Position numbers and translations under genes: made by a program. Shown in pieces: positions 18,204 to 27,277 of a DNA stretch of 64,000 nt; position 1 is the first letter of the stretch; every line of letters begins with the position of its first letter. The notes beneath the pieces are model-generated. The model saw nothing but the letters and a program-made list of their open reading frames with translations, did no database searches and had not been told where the DNA came from. This stretch comes from Pareuzebyella sediminis (GTDB lineage Bacteria; Bacteroidota; Bacteroidia; Flavobacteriales; Flavobacteriaceae), in contig NZ_VTZS01000004.1 of the NCBI RefSeq assembly GCF_008367235.1, positions 124,001-188,000 on the forward strand. The letters run 5' to 3'.

Positions 18204-19184
18204 TTACCCGGCTATTGCCTTCGTATATTTACCCTTGTATTCCCTTGGGGAAATACCAACGATTTTCTTGAATACGTCACGAAAAGATTTGGGGTCGTTG
18301 TACCCAACTTCATACATGACTTCGTTCACCGTCTTTCTTCCTTTCTCTAGTTCTTTCTTTGCGGCCTCGATTTTTACCCTTTGGTGGTACTCCAAAACCG
18401 TATTCGCGGTCGCTTTTTTAAAGCGTCTTTCGAAAGTGCGGCGGCTTAAGGCCATTTTTCCAGAAAGATCATCAATAACAATGCGATTGGTAAAGTGCTT
18501 TTCAATATGCTCCTGTGCTTTCAGTACAATAGGGTCATTGTGTGCTTTTTGCCCGGAAAAAATCATAAAGGGGGATTGACTGCCCCTATCGATATCGACC
18601 ATAAAACTTTTAGCAGCCATGACGGCCGTTTCACGGTCTGTATACTTTTCGATAAGATAAACGATTAGGTTGGTGAATGCATAGGCGCCACCACTGGTAT
18701 AAATACCTTCGGCATCGGTTAAGATTTTATTGTCTTGCAATTCTACCTTTGGAAAACGCTCACGAAAGAAATTGGCCATACTCCAGTGCGTCGAACATCT
18801 TTTGCCATCCAATAGACCGGTTTCGGCCAGAAAAAAGGAAGCGACACAAAGGCTGACTATTTCCGCCCCTTTTTTATAGTGATCCACTATCCAGGGAATG
18901 AATGCGGCATTGAGTTCCAAATTCTTTTCAAAATCTCCGTGAATTGCCGGTATTACGATCAGGTCGGTGTTTGTGACCTCGTTAATAAGAACCTCCGGGT
19001 TTATGGTAAAAAGCCCGGGAGTCTGCAACGTATGTTTTTCCAAACCTACAAGCTTAATCTGAAAGGGCAGCGTTCTTCCCGACTCCTCATAAAACGCATT
19101 TACCCATGAAAGTATTTGGTGGGTGCCTCCGATGTTTACGACGCTGGCATGACCCTTAGGGATGAGTATTGAAATGTGCTTCAT
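18204..19184 (-). CDS. GlxA-type AraC-family transcriptional regulator with DJ-1/PfpI domain
   Basis: A 326-residue protein. Residues about 1-190 form a DJ-1/PfpI (class I glutamine amidotransferase-like) domain, with 'IVSLCVASFFLAETGLLDG' around the nucleophile-elbow Cys. Residues about 220-320 form the AraC double helix-turn-helix, with the signature 'GYNDPKSFRDVFKKIVGISPREYKG'. It is probably a cytoplasmic sensor-regulator; the ligand is unknown. Its neighbour on the left is the convergent sulfatase; to the right it diverges from the VOC cluster, which it might control. Confidence 0.85.
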   Translation of the reverse strand: MKHISILIPKGHASVVNIGGTHQILSWVNAFYEESGRTLPFQIKLVGLEKHTLQTPGLFTINPEVLINEVTNTDLIVIPAIHGDFEKNLELNAAFIPWIVDHYKKGAEIVSLCVASFFLAETGLLDGKRCSTHWSMANFFRERFPKVELQDNKILTDAEGIYTSGGAYAFTNLIVYLIEKYTDRETAVMAAKSFMVDIDRGSQSPFMIFSGQKAHNDPIVLKAQEHIEKHFTNRIVIDDLSGKMALSRRTFERRFKKATANTVLEYHQRVKIEAAKKELEKGRKTVNEVMYEVGYNDPKSFRDVFKKIVGISPREYKGKYTKAIAG

Positions 19185-19534
19185 ATAAGGCTAATTTAAG
19201 ATTTTGACCATATAATTTTGTTCAAAAGGCACCTGTAATTGAGGTATTTACTTAAATTTAATCTGGCTAAGATAGTGATACCCAATGTCGTAATCAACCC
19301 GTGGTATTGACGGAAATACCCTCGGATGGCAAGCGTAAACCAAACTATCTTTGAGGTGTTGGTAGGTGGAAATGGAATGGGAGTATAATGAAAAAGGACA
19401 TTTGGCAATTGTGTTGCCCAAGCTATTGTTTTGAACTGCGAGTAAGGCAACGTTGTGATGCTATGACGCCTAGCTGTGATGAAGGGAAGAGATTGCCCTG
19501 GTTAAGTCCAAAGTATGAATTTAAAAGTGGAACA
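19185..19534. other. 350-base divergent region before the VOC cluster
   Basis: No gene supported. -7-like elements TATCTTTG (19346-19353, plus strand) and TAATTTTG (near 19208) are present, but neither has a clear TTG at the right distance. A frame from 19388 runs into the VOC gene, but its upstream codons look non-coding. Confidence 0.35.
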
Positions 19535-19954
19535 ATGAAAACTATTTGGTTGAATCTGCCGGTCAAAAACGTTCAAAGGTCAAAGGACTTTTTTAAGGCA
19601 ATCGGATTTCGGGAAAACCCCATGCATCGGAATGCCGAACACTTGGCGAGTTTTTTAATTGGCGATAACGACTTTGTGATGATGTTGTTTCCGGAAGCTG
19701 ATTTTATAGGGTTCACCAACAATAAGGTCTCCGATACCCTTAAAGGCACCGAGGTCTTGTTAAATATAGATGCCCAAAGCAGGAGCGAAGTCGATGAAAT
19801 GGCCAAAAAGGTTCTCGCTGCCGGTGGTGAAATTTACGCAGAACCGGGAGAGGCCCAGGGGTGGATGTATGCCTTTGGTTTCAAGGATGTAGACGGCCAT
19901 CGCTGGAGTATGTTATATATGGATATGGGCAAGATGCCACAAAATAATACTTGA
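19535..19954 (+). CDS. VOC-superfamily (glyoxalase/bleomycin-resistance) protein
   Basis: The start is ATG 19535 (MKTIWLNLPVKN), where VOC similarity begins; the longer frame from 19388 adds 49 residues without family character. The 139-residue product has the two beta-alpha-beta-beta-beta modules of VOC proteins ('SKDFFKAIGF', 'GWMYAFGFKDVDGHRWSMLYMD'). These are metal-dependent lyases, isomerases, dioxygenases or binding proteins; the function here cannot be told. It is the first of four VOC genes in a cluster on the same strand. Confidence 0.8.
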   Translation: MKTIWLNLPVKNVQRSKDFFKAIGFRENPMHRNAEHLASFLIGDNDFVMMLFPEADFIGFTNNKVSDTLKGTEVLLNIDAQSRSEVDEMAKKVLAAGGEIYAEPGEAQGWMYAFGFKDVDGHRWSMLYMDMGKMPQNNT

Positions 19955-20015
19955 ATGTAAACCGAAGAATCCCTTGCAAGAATGCACAACTGATGAATAA
20001 CATAAAATAAGAACA

Positions 20016-20408
20016 ATGGAAAATCAGAAGGTAAACCCGGTCGTGTGGTTCGAAATATATGTAGATGACATGCAAAGAGCTCAAAAATTCTACGAAGACA
20101 CCCTAAAAATGGCTTTGACCGATGTGCCCTTGCCTCCGGGCGATGACAGTCTCGAGATGAAATTTTTTCCTTCCGAGATGACCGCTTTTGGTTCTAGTGG
20201 CGCCTTGGTGAAAATGGAAGGTTTCGGTGCAGGAGGTAATAGTACGTTGGTTTATTTCTCCAGTGACGATTGCAGTATCGAAGCTGGGCGGATAGAAGCT
20301 GCAGGCGGTAAGTTGGTCAGGGCTAAAATGTCTATTGGTGAATATGGCTTTGTTGCCCTCGGCACCGATACCGAAGGCAATATGTTCGGTATTCATTCCA
20401 TGAACTAG
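20016..20408 (+). CDS. VOC-superfamily protein
   Basis: 130 residues, full-length VOC fold with 'VVWFEIYVDDMQRAQKFYED' at the N-terminus and 'GTDTEGNMFGIHS' at the C-terminus, the usual place of a metal ligand pair. It resembles the small predicted enzymes related to lactoylglutathione lyase. It lies 61 bases after the previous VOC gene. Confidence 0.85.
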   Translation: MENQKVNPVVWFEIYVDDMQRAQKFYEDTLKMALTDVPLPPGDDSLEMKFFPSEMTAFGSSGALVKMEGFGAGGNSTLVYFSSDDCSIEAGRIEAAGGKLVRAKMSIGEYGFVALGTDTEGNMFGIHSMN

Positions 20409-20518
20409 AAATGTCGCGTAAGAGGGATGTTACCCGGAAAACGAATTGAATTTCCAAAAAAGAAATAATACTGGGAGACCAAGATTCAATCAATCTATAA
20501 TTGCTAAACTATAAACCG

Positions 20519-20896
20519 ATGAAACAAAAAATTCTTACTGTCTTGTCTGTGCTATTCGGCCTCTTGTTGATCAACGGAGGGTTGAATAAATTTTTTAATT
20601 ATATGCCGCCCCCGGATGATATTTCCGAGGCCATGCTCAAAGATTTTGGGGCACTGACCGAAATAGTATGGTTGATGCCGCTGCTCGGAATTGCAGAAAT
20701 TGTAGGCGGCATTTTGATTGCCATTCCTAAGACAAGAGCCTTGGGAGCGGTGGTTATATTTCCGGTAGCCGTTGGTATTCTGTTGACCCATATTTTTGTG
20801 GATACCGATGGATTGATAATCGCTTTGGTTATCTGGGCCGTCCTTATCTGGATTTTGTTCGAAAATAGGGGTAAATACGCGTACATGATAGGATAG
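20519..20896 (+). CDS. DoxX-like small membrane protein
   Basis: The start is ATG 20519 (MKQKILTVLS); a TTG 18 bases upstream is less likely. 125 residues with four predicted membrane segments and the DoxX-like pattern 'GGLNKFFNYM' after helix 1 and 'GIAEIVGGILIAI' in helix 2. An inner-membrane protein of unknown biochemical role. It is on the same strand as the VOC genes and probably part of the same stress-type cluster. Confidence 0.7.
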   Translation: MKQKILTVLSVLFGLLLINGGLNKFFNYMPPPDDISEAMLKDFGALTEIVWLMPLLGIAEIVGGILIAIPKTRALGAVVIFPVAVGILLTHIFVDTDGLIIALVIWAVLIWILFENRGKYAYMIG

Positions 20897-21101
20897 CCCC
20901 GACATTAAAAGCATGGTGGGCCATTTCCGATTGGCAACAAGTGCGGAAGGAAAGGGCCCCGTAAAACTATATCATGAATATCACGAAAGGGAAAACACAG
21001 TGTACCGTAGCAATGGAAATCAGTGATGCATATGTCGCCTATCTCACGAAAGTCTGGCCTAAGGCCTTAAAAAAGGAAAAGCACTTGCAGAAGAATAGTT
21101 G
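20897..21101. other. Gap with two short overlapping frames, possible gene remnant
   Basis: Frame A (ATG 20913 to about 21026, 37 codons) reads 'AEGKGPVKLYHEYH', faintly like the start of an alpha/beta-hydrolase. Frame B (ATG 20974 to TGA 21102, 42 codons) ends with its TGA sharing one base with the next ATG. Neither is convincing as a protein. The stretch may be a decayed gene. Confidence 0.3.
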
Positions 21102-21485
21102 ATGACCATGGCAAAGATGATCACTACCATCCATTGCGGAAATTCTCCAAAAATGGTATTTCTAGAAAAATTTAATCGCGCCTATGCCGAAGGCAACATA
21201 CCTTATCTTCTCGAATGTGTGACCGATGATATTAGCTGGAGAATGGTCGGTGATCAGGAAGTTGTGGGAAAATTGAATTTCAAAAAGGTACTGCTCGAAT
21301 TGGGGCAAAGCAATATTCAGGAGATGGTCATTGAGAAGATTTTTACCCATGGTAGATTGGGGGCGGCCAATGGCACCCTCAAAATGCATAACGGAAGTAC
21401 GTATGCCTTTTCCGATATATATGGTTTCTCCAGTGCGAAGGGCAACGCAATCCGTTCGATTACCTCGTATGTCATTGAAATATAA
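21102..21485 (+). CDS. NTF2-like / SnoaL-like protein
   Basis: 127 residues. The likely start is ATG 21102, with alternatives at 21108 and 21117. The fold pattern is of the nuclear-transport-factor-2 superfamily: helical N-terminus 'MVFLEKFNRAYAEGNIPYLLECVTDDISWRMVG' typical of SnoaL-like domains, then a curved sheet. Such proteins are small-molecule isomerases, hydrolases or binders; no catalytic residues are recognisable. A cluster member. Confidence 0.65.
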   Translation: MTMAKMITTIHCGNSPKMVFLEKFNRAYAEGNIPYLLECVTDDISWRMVGDQEVVGKLNFKKVLLELGQSNIQEMVIEKIFTHGRLGAANGTLKMHNGSTYAFSDIYGFSSAKGNAIRSITSYVIEI

Positions 21486-21535
21486 TTTGTGCTTGCAATC
21501 TGCAAAACAGGGGAACAATCTAAAAATAAACGATC

Positions 21536-21958
21536 ATGAAAGTAAATCCATATTTAAATTTTGATGGGAAGGCCGAAGAAGCCTTTCTTTTTTATAAATC
21601 GATTTTTGGCGGGGAATTTATCGGCCATATGAAGATGTCGGATGCACCCGACATGAATGATCTTCCAAAGGAGGAAATGAATAGGGTGATGCATATCTCG
21701 CTACCCTTGGGCAAAGATACGATACTTATGGGGTCCGATATATTGCCTTCGGCTGGCCACTCTTTAAATATTGGGAATAATATATACGTCTCGATTCATC
21801 CGGAGAGTAGGGAAGAGGCTGATCGAATCTTTGCCGGCTTGTCAAAAGGGGGGGACATTGAAATGCCCATGGCAGATCAATTTTGGGGCGATTACTTTGG
21901 AAGCCTTGTCGATCGATTCGGTATCCGATGGATGATAAATCATAATGATGATTTTTGA
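21536..21958 (+). CDS. PhnB-like VOC protein
   Basis: 140 residues. The start MKVNPYLNFDGKAEEAFLFYKSIFG and the end 'WGDYFGSLVDRFGIRWMINH' are the hallmark of the PhnB-like branch of the VOC superfamily (often mislabelled 3-demethylubiquinone methyltransferase). The reaction is unknown. Confidence 0.85.
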   Translation: MKVNPYLNFDGKAEEAFLFYKSIFGGEFIGHMKMSDAPDMNDLPKEEMNRVMHISLPLGKDTILMGSDILPSAGHSLNIGNNIYVSIHPESREEADRIFAGLSKGGDIEMPMADQFWGDYFGSLVDRFGIRWMINHNDDF

Positions 21959-22010
21959 AATTCTTAATAGGTAATTGCCGAAAATCTTTCAACAATTAAA
22001 GCGTACCTCA

Positions 22011-22388
22011 ATGTTAGAAAATTCGAGACCCTTTAGCAGCTTCTCGGTAAATAATCTAGAAAAAGCAAGGGCATTTTACCAAAATATTTTGGGCCTCTCG
22101 GTTGAGGAGAATGCTATGGGCGTACTGGAATTGCGCGTTGAGGGCGGGCAGCCGATTAGCATTTACCCGAAAGATAACCATATACCGGCTACTTTTACGG
22201 TGCTTAATTTTCCGGTTACCGACATTGAAGATATGGTGGAATGTCTCAAGTCGAAGGGGGTAACATTTGAACATTACGACCGTCCCCAGACCGATGCCAT
22301 CGGAATTTGCTGCAATGAATCCGGTCCTTCGATAGCGTGGTTCAAAGATCCTGCCGGAAACATCCTCTCCGTAATAGAAGTAGAATGA
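22011..22388 (+). CDS. VOC-superfamily protein
   Basis: The start is ATG 22011 (MLENSRPFSSFSV) rather than the TTG at 21975. 125 residues with 'SVNNLEKARAFYQNILGL' and 'WFKDPAGNILSVIE', i.e. two VOC modules including the C-terminal Glu that is often a metal ligand. Followed after 13 bases by the SRPBCC gene, so co-transcription is likely. Confidence 0.8.
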   Translation: MLENSRPFSSFSVNNLEKARAFYQNILGLSVEENAMGVLELRVEGGQPISIYPKDNHIPATFTVLNFPVTDIEDMVECLKSKGVTFEHYDRPQTDAIGICCNESGPSIAWFKDPAGNILSVIEVE

Positions 22389-22401
22389 AATAATTTAAAA
22401 T

Positions 22402-22821
22402 ATGGAAAAGAACGAAAAAATAACTATTGAAGCAAAAGTAAAGACCCCTATAGAAAAGGTCTGGAAATATTGGACGGATCCCAAGCATATCGTAAAATGG
22501 AATAGCGCATCAGAAGACTGGCACACTACCAAAACAGAAAATAATTTACAAGTGGGTGGAAAGTTCACCTTTAGAATGGAGGCCAAAGACGGTAGTATGG
22601 GTTTTGATTTCGGAGGAACTTACGATCAGGTTAAACCGAGGGAAAAGATTTCCTATACCCTCGACGATGATAGAAAAGTACAGGTCACTTTTGTAGAAGA
22701 AGATCGACAGACCAAAGTAGTCGAGGTCTTTGAAACGGAGACCACCAACCCAGTAGAAATGCAGCGCAATGGCTGGCAGGCTATACTCGATAACTTCAAG
22801 GTCTATACCGAATCGAATTAA
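22402..22821 (+). CDS. SRPBCC / AHSA1-domain protein
   Basis: 139 residues with the START-like AHSA1 fold: 'VKTPIEKVWKYWTDPKHIVKWNSAS' at the N-terminus and 'MQRNGWQAILDNFKVY' in the long C-terminal helix. These proteins hold hydrophobic ligands in a helix-grip cavity; here the ligand is unknown. Often found next to VOC and DUF1801 genes, as here. Confidence 0.85.
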   Translation: MEKNEKITIEAKVKTPIEKVWKYWTDPKHIVKWNSASEDWHTTKTENNLQVGGKFTFRMEAKDGSMGFDFGGTYDQVKPREKISYTLDDDRKVQVTFVEEDRQTKVVEVFETETTNPVEMQRNGWQAILDNFKVYTESN

Positions 22822-22839
22822 AAACTATGGCAAGAAAGG

Positions 22840-23226
22840 ATGGACAAAAAAACCAGACCTGACAATGTTGATGGCTACATTTCCATGTTTCCGGATAGCG
22901 TACAAAGGGTGTTGCGAAAAGTAAGGGCCACTGTTCTGGAGGCGGCACCACAGGCTGAGGAAACCATTAGTTATGGAATGCCTGCTTTTCGATATCATGG
23001 CATATTGGTTTATTTTGCAGGCTATGCCAATCATATCGGCTTTTACGCTACCCCTACTGGGCATAAAAAGTTTGAGAAGGCACTGGCAAATTATAAACAG
23101 GGAAAGGGTTCCGTGCAATTTTCATTGGATAAGCCCATCCCTTATGACCTCATCTCGGAAATCGTCACGTTCAGGGTGGCCGAAAATTTGGAGAAGAAAA
23201 CGAAGAAGCGGAATCGGGGGAAGTAG
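22840..23226 (+). CDS. DUF1801 (YdhG-like) protein
   Basis: 128 residues: 'ISYGMPAFRYHGILVYFAGYANHIGFY' is the DUF1801 core, resembling frataxin-fold YdhG/YdeI proteins. A basic tail (KKTKKRNRGK) ends the protein. The ATG at 22840 fits the family start; an out-of-frame ATG at 22827 opens only 11 codons. Last of the plus-strand cluster. Confidence 0.8.
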   Translation: MDKKTRPDNVDGYISMFPDSVQRVLRKVRATVLEAAPQAEETISYGMPAFRYHGILVYFAGYANHIGFYATPTGHKKFEKALANYKQGKGSVQFSLDKPIPYDLISEIVTFRVAENLEKKTKKRNRGK

Positions 23227-23262
23227 AGGCCAGGGTATGCGAGAGCATTTCCAGAAATTTCG

Positions 23263-23281
23263 GCCCATAAATGGCATGGGC
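23263..23281. terminator. Possible shared hairpin between convergent genes
   Basis: GCCCAT (23263-23268) and ATGGGC (23276-23281) pair around a seven-base loop and overlap the stop codon of the YafY gene. There is no T run on either side, so termination is uncertain. Confidence 0.3.
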
Positions 23282-24243
23282 TAACCAAAAAGACCCTGTT
23301 TTGTTTTCTCCAATATTTCGTTGACCCGTGTTTTAAGGTGCTCGGGTTCCAAGATTTTGGCATAATCCCCGAACATCAAATACCATCGAGCGAACCCGTT
23401 TTCAAGATCGGTGGTCATAAAAGTCATTTCCACTTGGTCTTTAACCGACTTTTCAGAAATAAAGCCATAGTGCTTCTTGCTCCCCCCGATGTATCGTGCA
23501 ATTTTACGATCGATCAATATACGTACCTTGGTTTTATTTTCGGGCTCCTTTTGTGCGCGTAGTTCATCTAGCGTGCCATGGGATAATTGAAACGGGCGCT
23601 CGGTACGCTGAATTCCCAGCATCCGGTCTGTACGGAAATGGCGATATGCTTTACGCAGATGGCAATGGGCTATTACATACCAATAGTTGTTTTCATGAAA
23701 AAGCCCTACCGGTTCGATATAACGCGTTGAGGGTTCTTGTGCTTCCAAGGAGTGATAGGTCAAGAATACTTGTTTTTTTTCGGCAATACTCTCAAAAAGT
23801 AATTCAAGGGCGTTGGGCACTTCGTCATTAAAAAGTACCTGGGCAGGGTCTATGGTCACTTGGGTCTCTAAGGCGGAGACCCAATCTTTTTCGCTACCCC
23901 GCAAGATCGATTTTACTTTGAACATGGCCGATTCATGATAGGCGCCCAGGGTTTTATCGGTAAATTTTTGCATCAATTTTTCGGCCGCGACGAAACTTCC
24001 CGCTTCTTCCCGGGTAAACATGACAGGCGGTAGCCGATATCCTTCCATGATGGAATAGCCGACTCCTGCCTCACTGATAATGGGCACCCCAGAGGCCTCC
24101 AATGTACGGATGTCGCGATAAATGGTACGTAAGCTTACCTCAAAACGGTCGGCAAGCTCTTGGGCCTTTACGACTCTTTTAGATTGTAACTGAACTAAAA
24201 GGGCGACTATTCGATCGAAACGTTTTACTGTATCAAAACCCAT
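23281..24243 (-). CDS. YafY-type transcriptional regulator (HTH-11 + WYL)
   Basis: The start is the ATG at 24243 (MGFDTVKRFDRIVALL); the frame opens 75 bases earlier but the extension lacks family character. 320 residues: an HTH-11/DeoR-like domain at about 5-60 ('QELADRFEVSLRTIYRDIRTLEASGVP'), then a WYL domain at about 140-220 ('YIEPVGLFHENNYWYVIAHCHLRKAYRHFRTDRM') and a WCX C-terminal part. Such regulators often sit beside VOC, SRPBCC and DUF1801 genes, and this one is convergent with that cluster, so it may control it. The ligand is unknown. Confidence 0.85.
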   Translation of the reverse strand: MGFDTVKRFDRIVALLVQLQSKRVVKAQELADRFEVSLRTIYRDIRTLEASGVPIISEAGVGYSIMEGYRLPPVMFTREEAGSFVAAEKLMQKFTDKTLGAYHESAMFKVKSILRGSEKDWVSALETQVTIDPAQVLFNDEVPNALELLFESIAEKKQVFLTYHSLEAQEPSTRYIEPVGLFHENNYWYVIAHCHLRKAYRHFRTDRMLGIQRTERPFQLSHGTLDELRAQKEPENKTKVRILIDRKIARYIGGSKKHYGFISEKSVKDQVEMTFMTTDLENGFARWYLMFGDYAKILEPEHLKTRVNEILEKTKQGLFG

Positions 24244-24630
24244 AATTGTTGTATAAATATCCCAAAGATAGGACTTCAAATGAAAGCCAGAGGATCGGAT
24301 TTTAGGTTTGAATGCCATTAAAAATTATCCTTTTTCAAGTGGTAAAGTAAAGGACTAGGAGTGACAAGGGGTTGTCACTAGGCTAAAAAAAAACAAATAA
24401 ACAGTACGTTTTACAAGACCGTAAAAAAAGAAATGGCCCGCAGCTTCTGATACATCCTATGGGGACTCTCAAACTTTTGAATACAAGCCCATAAATGGAA
24501 TAAAACCCTTAATTTTAAGAAAGTGATTTCCGCGAGATTGAAAGCTTGAAATAGACAATCGATTAATGACTAATTTTTACGTAAATCTAAACAAGCATCA
24601 ATAAGGGAAGGTGCAAATATTTTGAGGGCT
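24244..24630. other. 387-base divergent region with a perfect hairpin
   Basis: AGTGACAA (24360-24367) and TTGTCACT (24372-24379) pair perfectly around GGGG; ACTAGG occurs as a direct repeat on both sides. An A run follows on the plus strand. The region separates the YafY regulator from the DinB gene, so the palindrome could be an operator. No gene is visible. Confidence 0.45.
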
Positions 24631-25143
24631 ATGACAATTGAAGATTTTAAGGCTACCATCGATAAATATATCAGCCAGTTGCAGCACTATGACCATGCTG
24701 AATTATATTTGAAACCAAATAAATCCAGTTGGTCGATGGGCCAGCTATACATGCACCTTCTTGAAGAAACGTATTGGTATTTTGAACAGATTCAACTTTG
24801 TTTGGGAAATTCTGACCATGCTCAGGAAGCCATGTCTGAAAAAGCAAAAGAGATGTTTCGTAACAATGGTTTTCCCAATGAAATAATTAAGGGAGACCCT
24901 TTTATTTCGGAGCAGATTGCTCAGCCTTCCGATAAAGGGGACTTGATTGAAAAATTCGAGAAGTTAAAAAGTGATGCGTACGTGATTTGGGATAGTATCG
25001 AATCCGCAACGCAGTTCGGTAAGCGAAAACATCCCGGGCTCGAATTTTTCGGTCCGAAAGAGTGGTTTCAATATGCTGAAATGCATATGCGACATCATCT
25101 CAGACAGAAGGAGAGAATCGATTTGTTTTTAGCGCATCGATGA
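24631..25143 (+). CDS. DinB-family protein
   Basis: The start is ATG 24631 (MTIEDFKATIDKYISQL). 170 residues, four-helix-bundle DinB/YfiT fold. 'WSMGQLYMHLLEETYWYF' supplies the first metal His, and 'EMHMRHHLRQKERIDLFL' the C-terminal H-x-x-x-H-like metal site. Possibly a bacillithiol- or mycothiol-type transferase or unrelated metal enzyme; the substrate is unknown. Confidence 0.75.
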   Translation: MTIEDFKATIDKYISQLQHYDHAELYLKPNKSSWSMGQLYMHLLEETYWYFEQIQLCLGNSDHAQEAMSEKAKEMFRNNGFPNEIIKGDPFISEQIAQPSDKGDLIEKFEKLKSDAYVIWDSIESATQFGKRKHPGLEFFGPKEWFQYAEMHMRHHLRQKERIDLFLAHR

Positions 25144-25526
25144 TTTAGATTTTGATAGGAAGGTGATTGATCGAAGTGGGTATTGCCCTATATGGACGCC
25201 TATATCCGTAGTATTGTGGTACGGTTGGAAAAATTAATTGATATCCTCATAAAGATTGAAATTCTTGCTTTTTTCTTCTTTAGAGGTTGTGGCAGTACGT
25301 CGTTCCGAAAATTCCGATACCATTTTGAAAAGAAAATTTTAGGGACTCACTGGGGAAAGGATAACAGGTTGATCTCAAAATCTTCTTTACGTGATTGCCC
25401 CATGTGAAATTCAATGGATGGATAGGTACGAAACTGTTTTCCGATGTTATGATCAAATGGAAAATGACAGTCTATGGGTACTTCGAAAGAGAATACAATT
25501 GACGATGATGTCCGATTTAAAAAGGT
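25144..25526. other. 383-base region without a supported gene
   Basis: Two short plus-strand frames (25183-25407 and 25391-25612) have no family signature, and the second runs into the amidase gene. No clear promoter or palindrome is seen. Confidence 0.35.
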
Positions 25527-27119
25527 ATGAAAAACTACAACACCATAAACTTCCAGGCGCTAAGGGTGGTTTTGCCCTTGCTTTTACTTTGTTCCTGCGG
25601 TTCGCCCATTAGAAAAGAGGCCGATCCTATAACGGTAAATGATGAGATTACCATAGCAGAGATTCAAGAGGCATATAAAACCGGAAAATATTCCATAGAA
25701 GAGTTGACCCGTTTTTATTTGAATAGGATCGATAGTCTGAGTTATAATGGTCCGGAATTAAATGCCATGATTACTGTTAATCCAGATGCTTTGTCCATTG
25801 CCGAACAACTTGATGATGAAATGAACGAAGGTAGTGTTCGTGGTCCCCTTCATGGGATCCCTATTGTACTTAAAGACAATATAGATACAGGAGACAAGAT
25901 GCCCTGCACCGCTGGTGCTCGTTTCATGAAGGCATCCTATCCACTTGAAGATAGTCCATTGGCGGCGCAACTTAGGCAGGCTGGGGCTGTAATTCTTGGA
26001 AAGGCGAACATGAGCGAATGGGCCAATTTTCATTCCAACTATTCGTCCAGTGGATGGAGCGGTTTGGGAGGCCAAACGAAGAACCCCTACGACCTTACCC
26101 GAAATCCATGCGGTTCAAGTTCTGGTTCCGCGGTTGCCGTTTCGGCAAACTTATGTGTGTTGGCTATAGGAACCGAGACCAACGGTTCGATTGTTTGCCC
26201 CTCAAATAATAATGGCATTGTGGGGATTAAACCCACGGTCGGTCTTATTAGCAGAAGAGGGATAATCCCTATATCGTTTACACAAGACACCGGTGGCCCC
26301 ATGGCAAGAACGGTTACCGATGCGGCGATTTGTTTGGGGGCTTTAACAGCGGTAGACTCCCTAGATGCCAAAACCTTGTCGCCCGATAGAAAAGTATGTA
26401 GAGACTATACCCAATTTCTAAAAACGGACGGCATGGTCGGGAAGAGAATAGGATACTGGAAGAGCCCGCTAGGCCATCACAAGAGAATGACGGAGGTAAT
26501 GGACAGGGCCGTTACTTTTTTTAAAAGCCAAGGAGCCATGATCGTTGAACTAGACAGTGTGATCGCACAAGATACGAGCGACTATTCGTTTACTGTGCTG
26601 CTCTATGAGTTCAAGGATGGGTTGAACCAATATCTTCAAAATTTGGGTTCGGCCGCCCCGGTGCCTGATTTGGAAGCGTTGATTGAAGAAACTTTTAAAG
26701 ACAGTGTCGAAATGAAATATTTTGACCATGAATTGCTTAAAATGGCTCAATCTAAGGGAAGTCTTGATGAGGATGACTATTTGAATGCCTTGCAAGAAAT
26801 GTTGAAGTTAAGTCAAAAGGAAGGTATTGATGCGGTAATGAATCAAAATCGTTTAGATGCTATTATTGCTCCCACGGGAGGACCGGCTTGGAAAACAGAT
26901 CTGATCAACGGCGATAATTTTGGTATACATAGCAGCTCTCCGGCGGCCATTGCCGGATATCCGAATATAACCGTGCCAATGGGGCAAATTGATGGGTTGC
27001 CTGTAGGGTTGTCGATATTCGGTAGGGCGTGGTCCGAACCCGAACTGTTGGAAATTGCTTATGCCTATGAACAAGGTACGGCTAAAAGATTTACACCAAC
27101 CTTCATCGAAGGAGAATAA
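25527..27119 (+). CDS. Amidase-signature lipoprotein
   Basis: A 530-residue amidase-signature hydrolase with a lipoprotein signal (LCSC, Cys24). The Ser-cisSer-Lys triad is visible: Lys116 in IVLKDNID, the cis-Ser in CGSSSGSA (195-202), and the nucleophile Ser221 in GTETNGSIVCPS. The C-terminal 'HSSSPAAIAGYPNITVPMGQIDGLPVGLSIFGRAWSE' is the family end signature. It cleaves amide bonds of an unknown substrate, probably in the periplasm. Lipidated members of this family are common in Bacteroidota; unlike GatA, no gatB/gatC genes are adjacent. Confidence 0.9.
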   Translation: MKNYNTINFQALRVVLPLLLLCSCGSPIRKEADPITVNDEITIAEIQEAYKTGKYSIEELTRFYLNRIDSLSYNGPELNAMITVNPDALSIAEQLDDEMNEGSVRGPLHGIPIVLKDNIDTGDKMPCTAGARFMKASYPLEDSPLAAQLRQAGAVILGKANMSEWANFHSNYSSSGWSGLGGQTKNPYDLTRNPCGSSSGSAVAVSANLCVLAIGTETNGSIVCPSNNNGIVGIKPTVGLISRRGIIPISFTQDTGGPMARTVTDAAICLGALTAVDSLDAKTLSPDRKVCRDYTQFLKTDGMVGKRIGYWKSPLGHHKRMTEVMDRAVTFFKSQGAMIVELDSVIAQDTSDYSFTVLLYEFKDGLNQYLQNLGSAAPVPDLEALIEETFKDSVEMKYFDHELLKMAQSKGSLDEDDYLNALQEMLKLSQKEGIDAVMNQNRLDAIIAPTGGPAWKTDLINGDNFGIHSSSPAAIAGYPNITVPMGQIDGLPVGLSIFGRAWSEPELLEIAYAYEQGTAKRFTPTFIEGE

Positions 27120-27277
27120 TTTCACCAACAATCTTTTGGTCTTCAAAAGGCACTTTAACGTGTTTTTAAAGGTAAGTTTGGTAATCAGGGCCCTTCTATT
27201 TGCTTCTTGCGTATCGTGAGATTCCGAACCTATTCAAAAAATGCTACACTATTATTTTTTTAGATTTGCACGGAACT

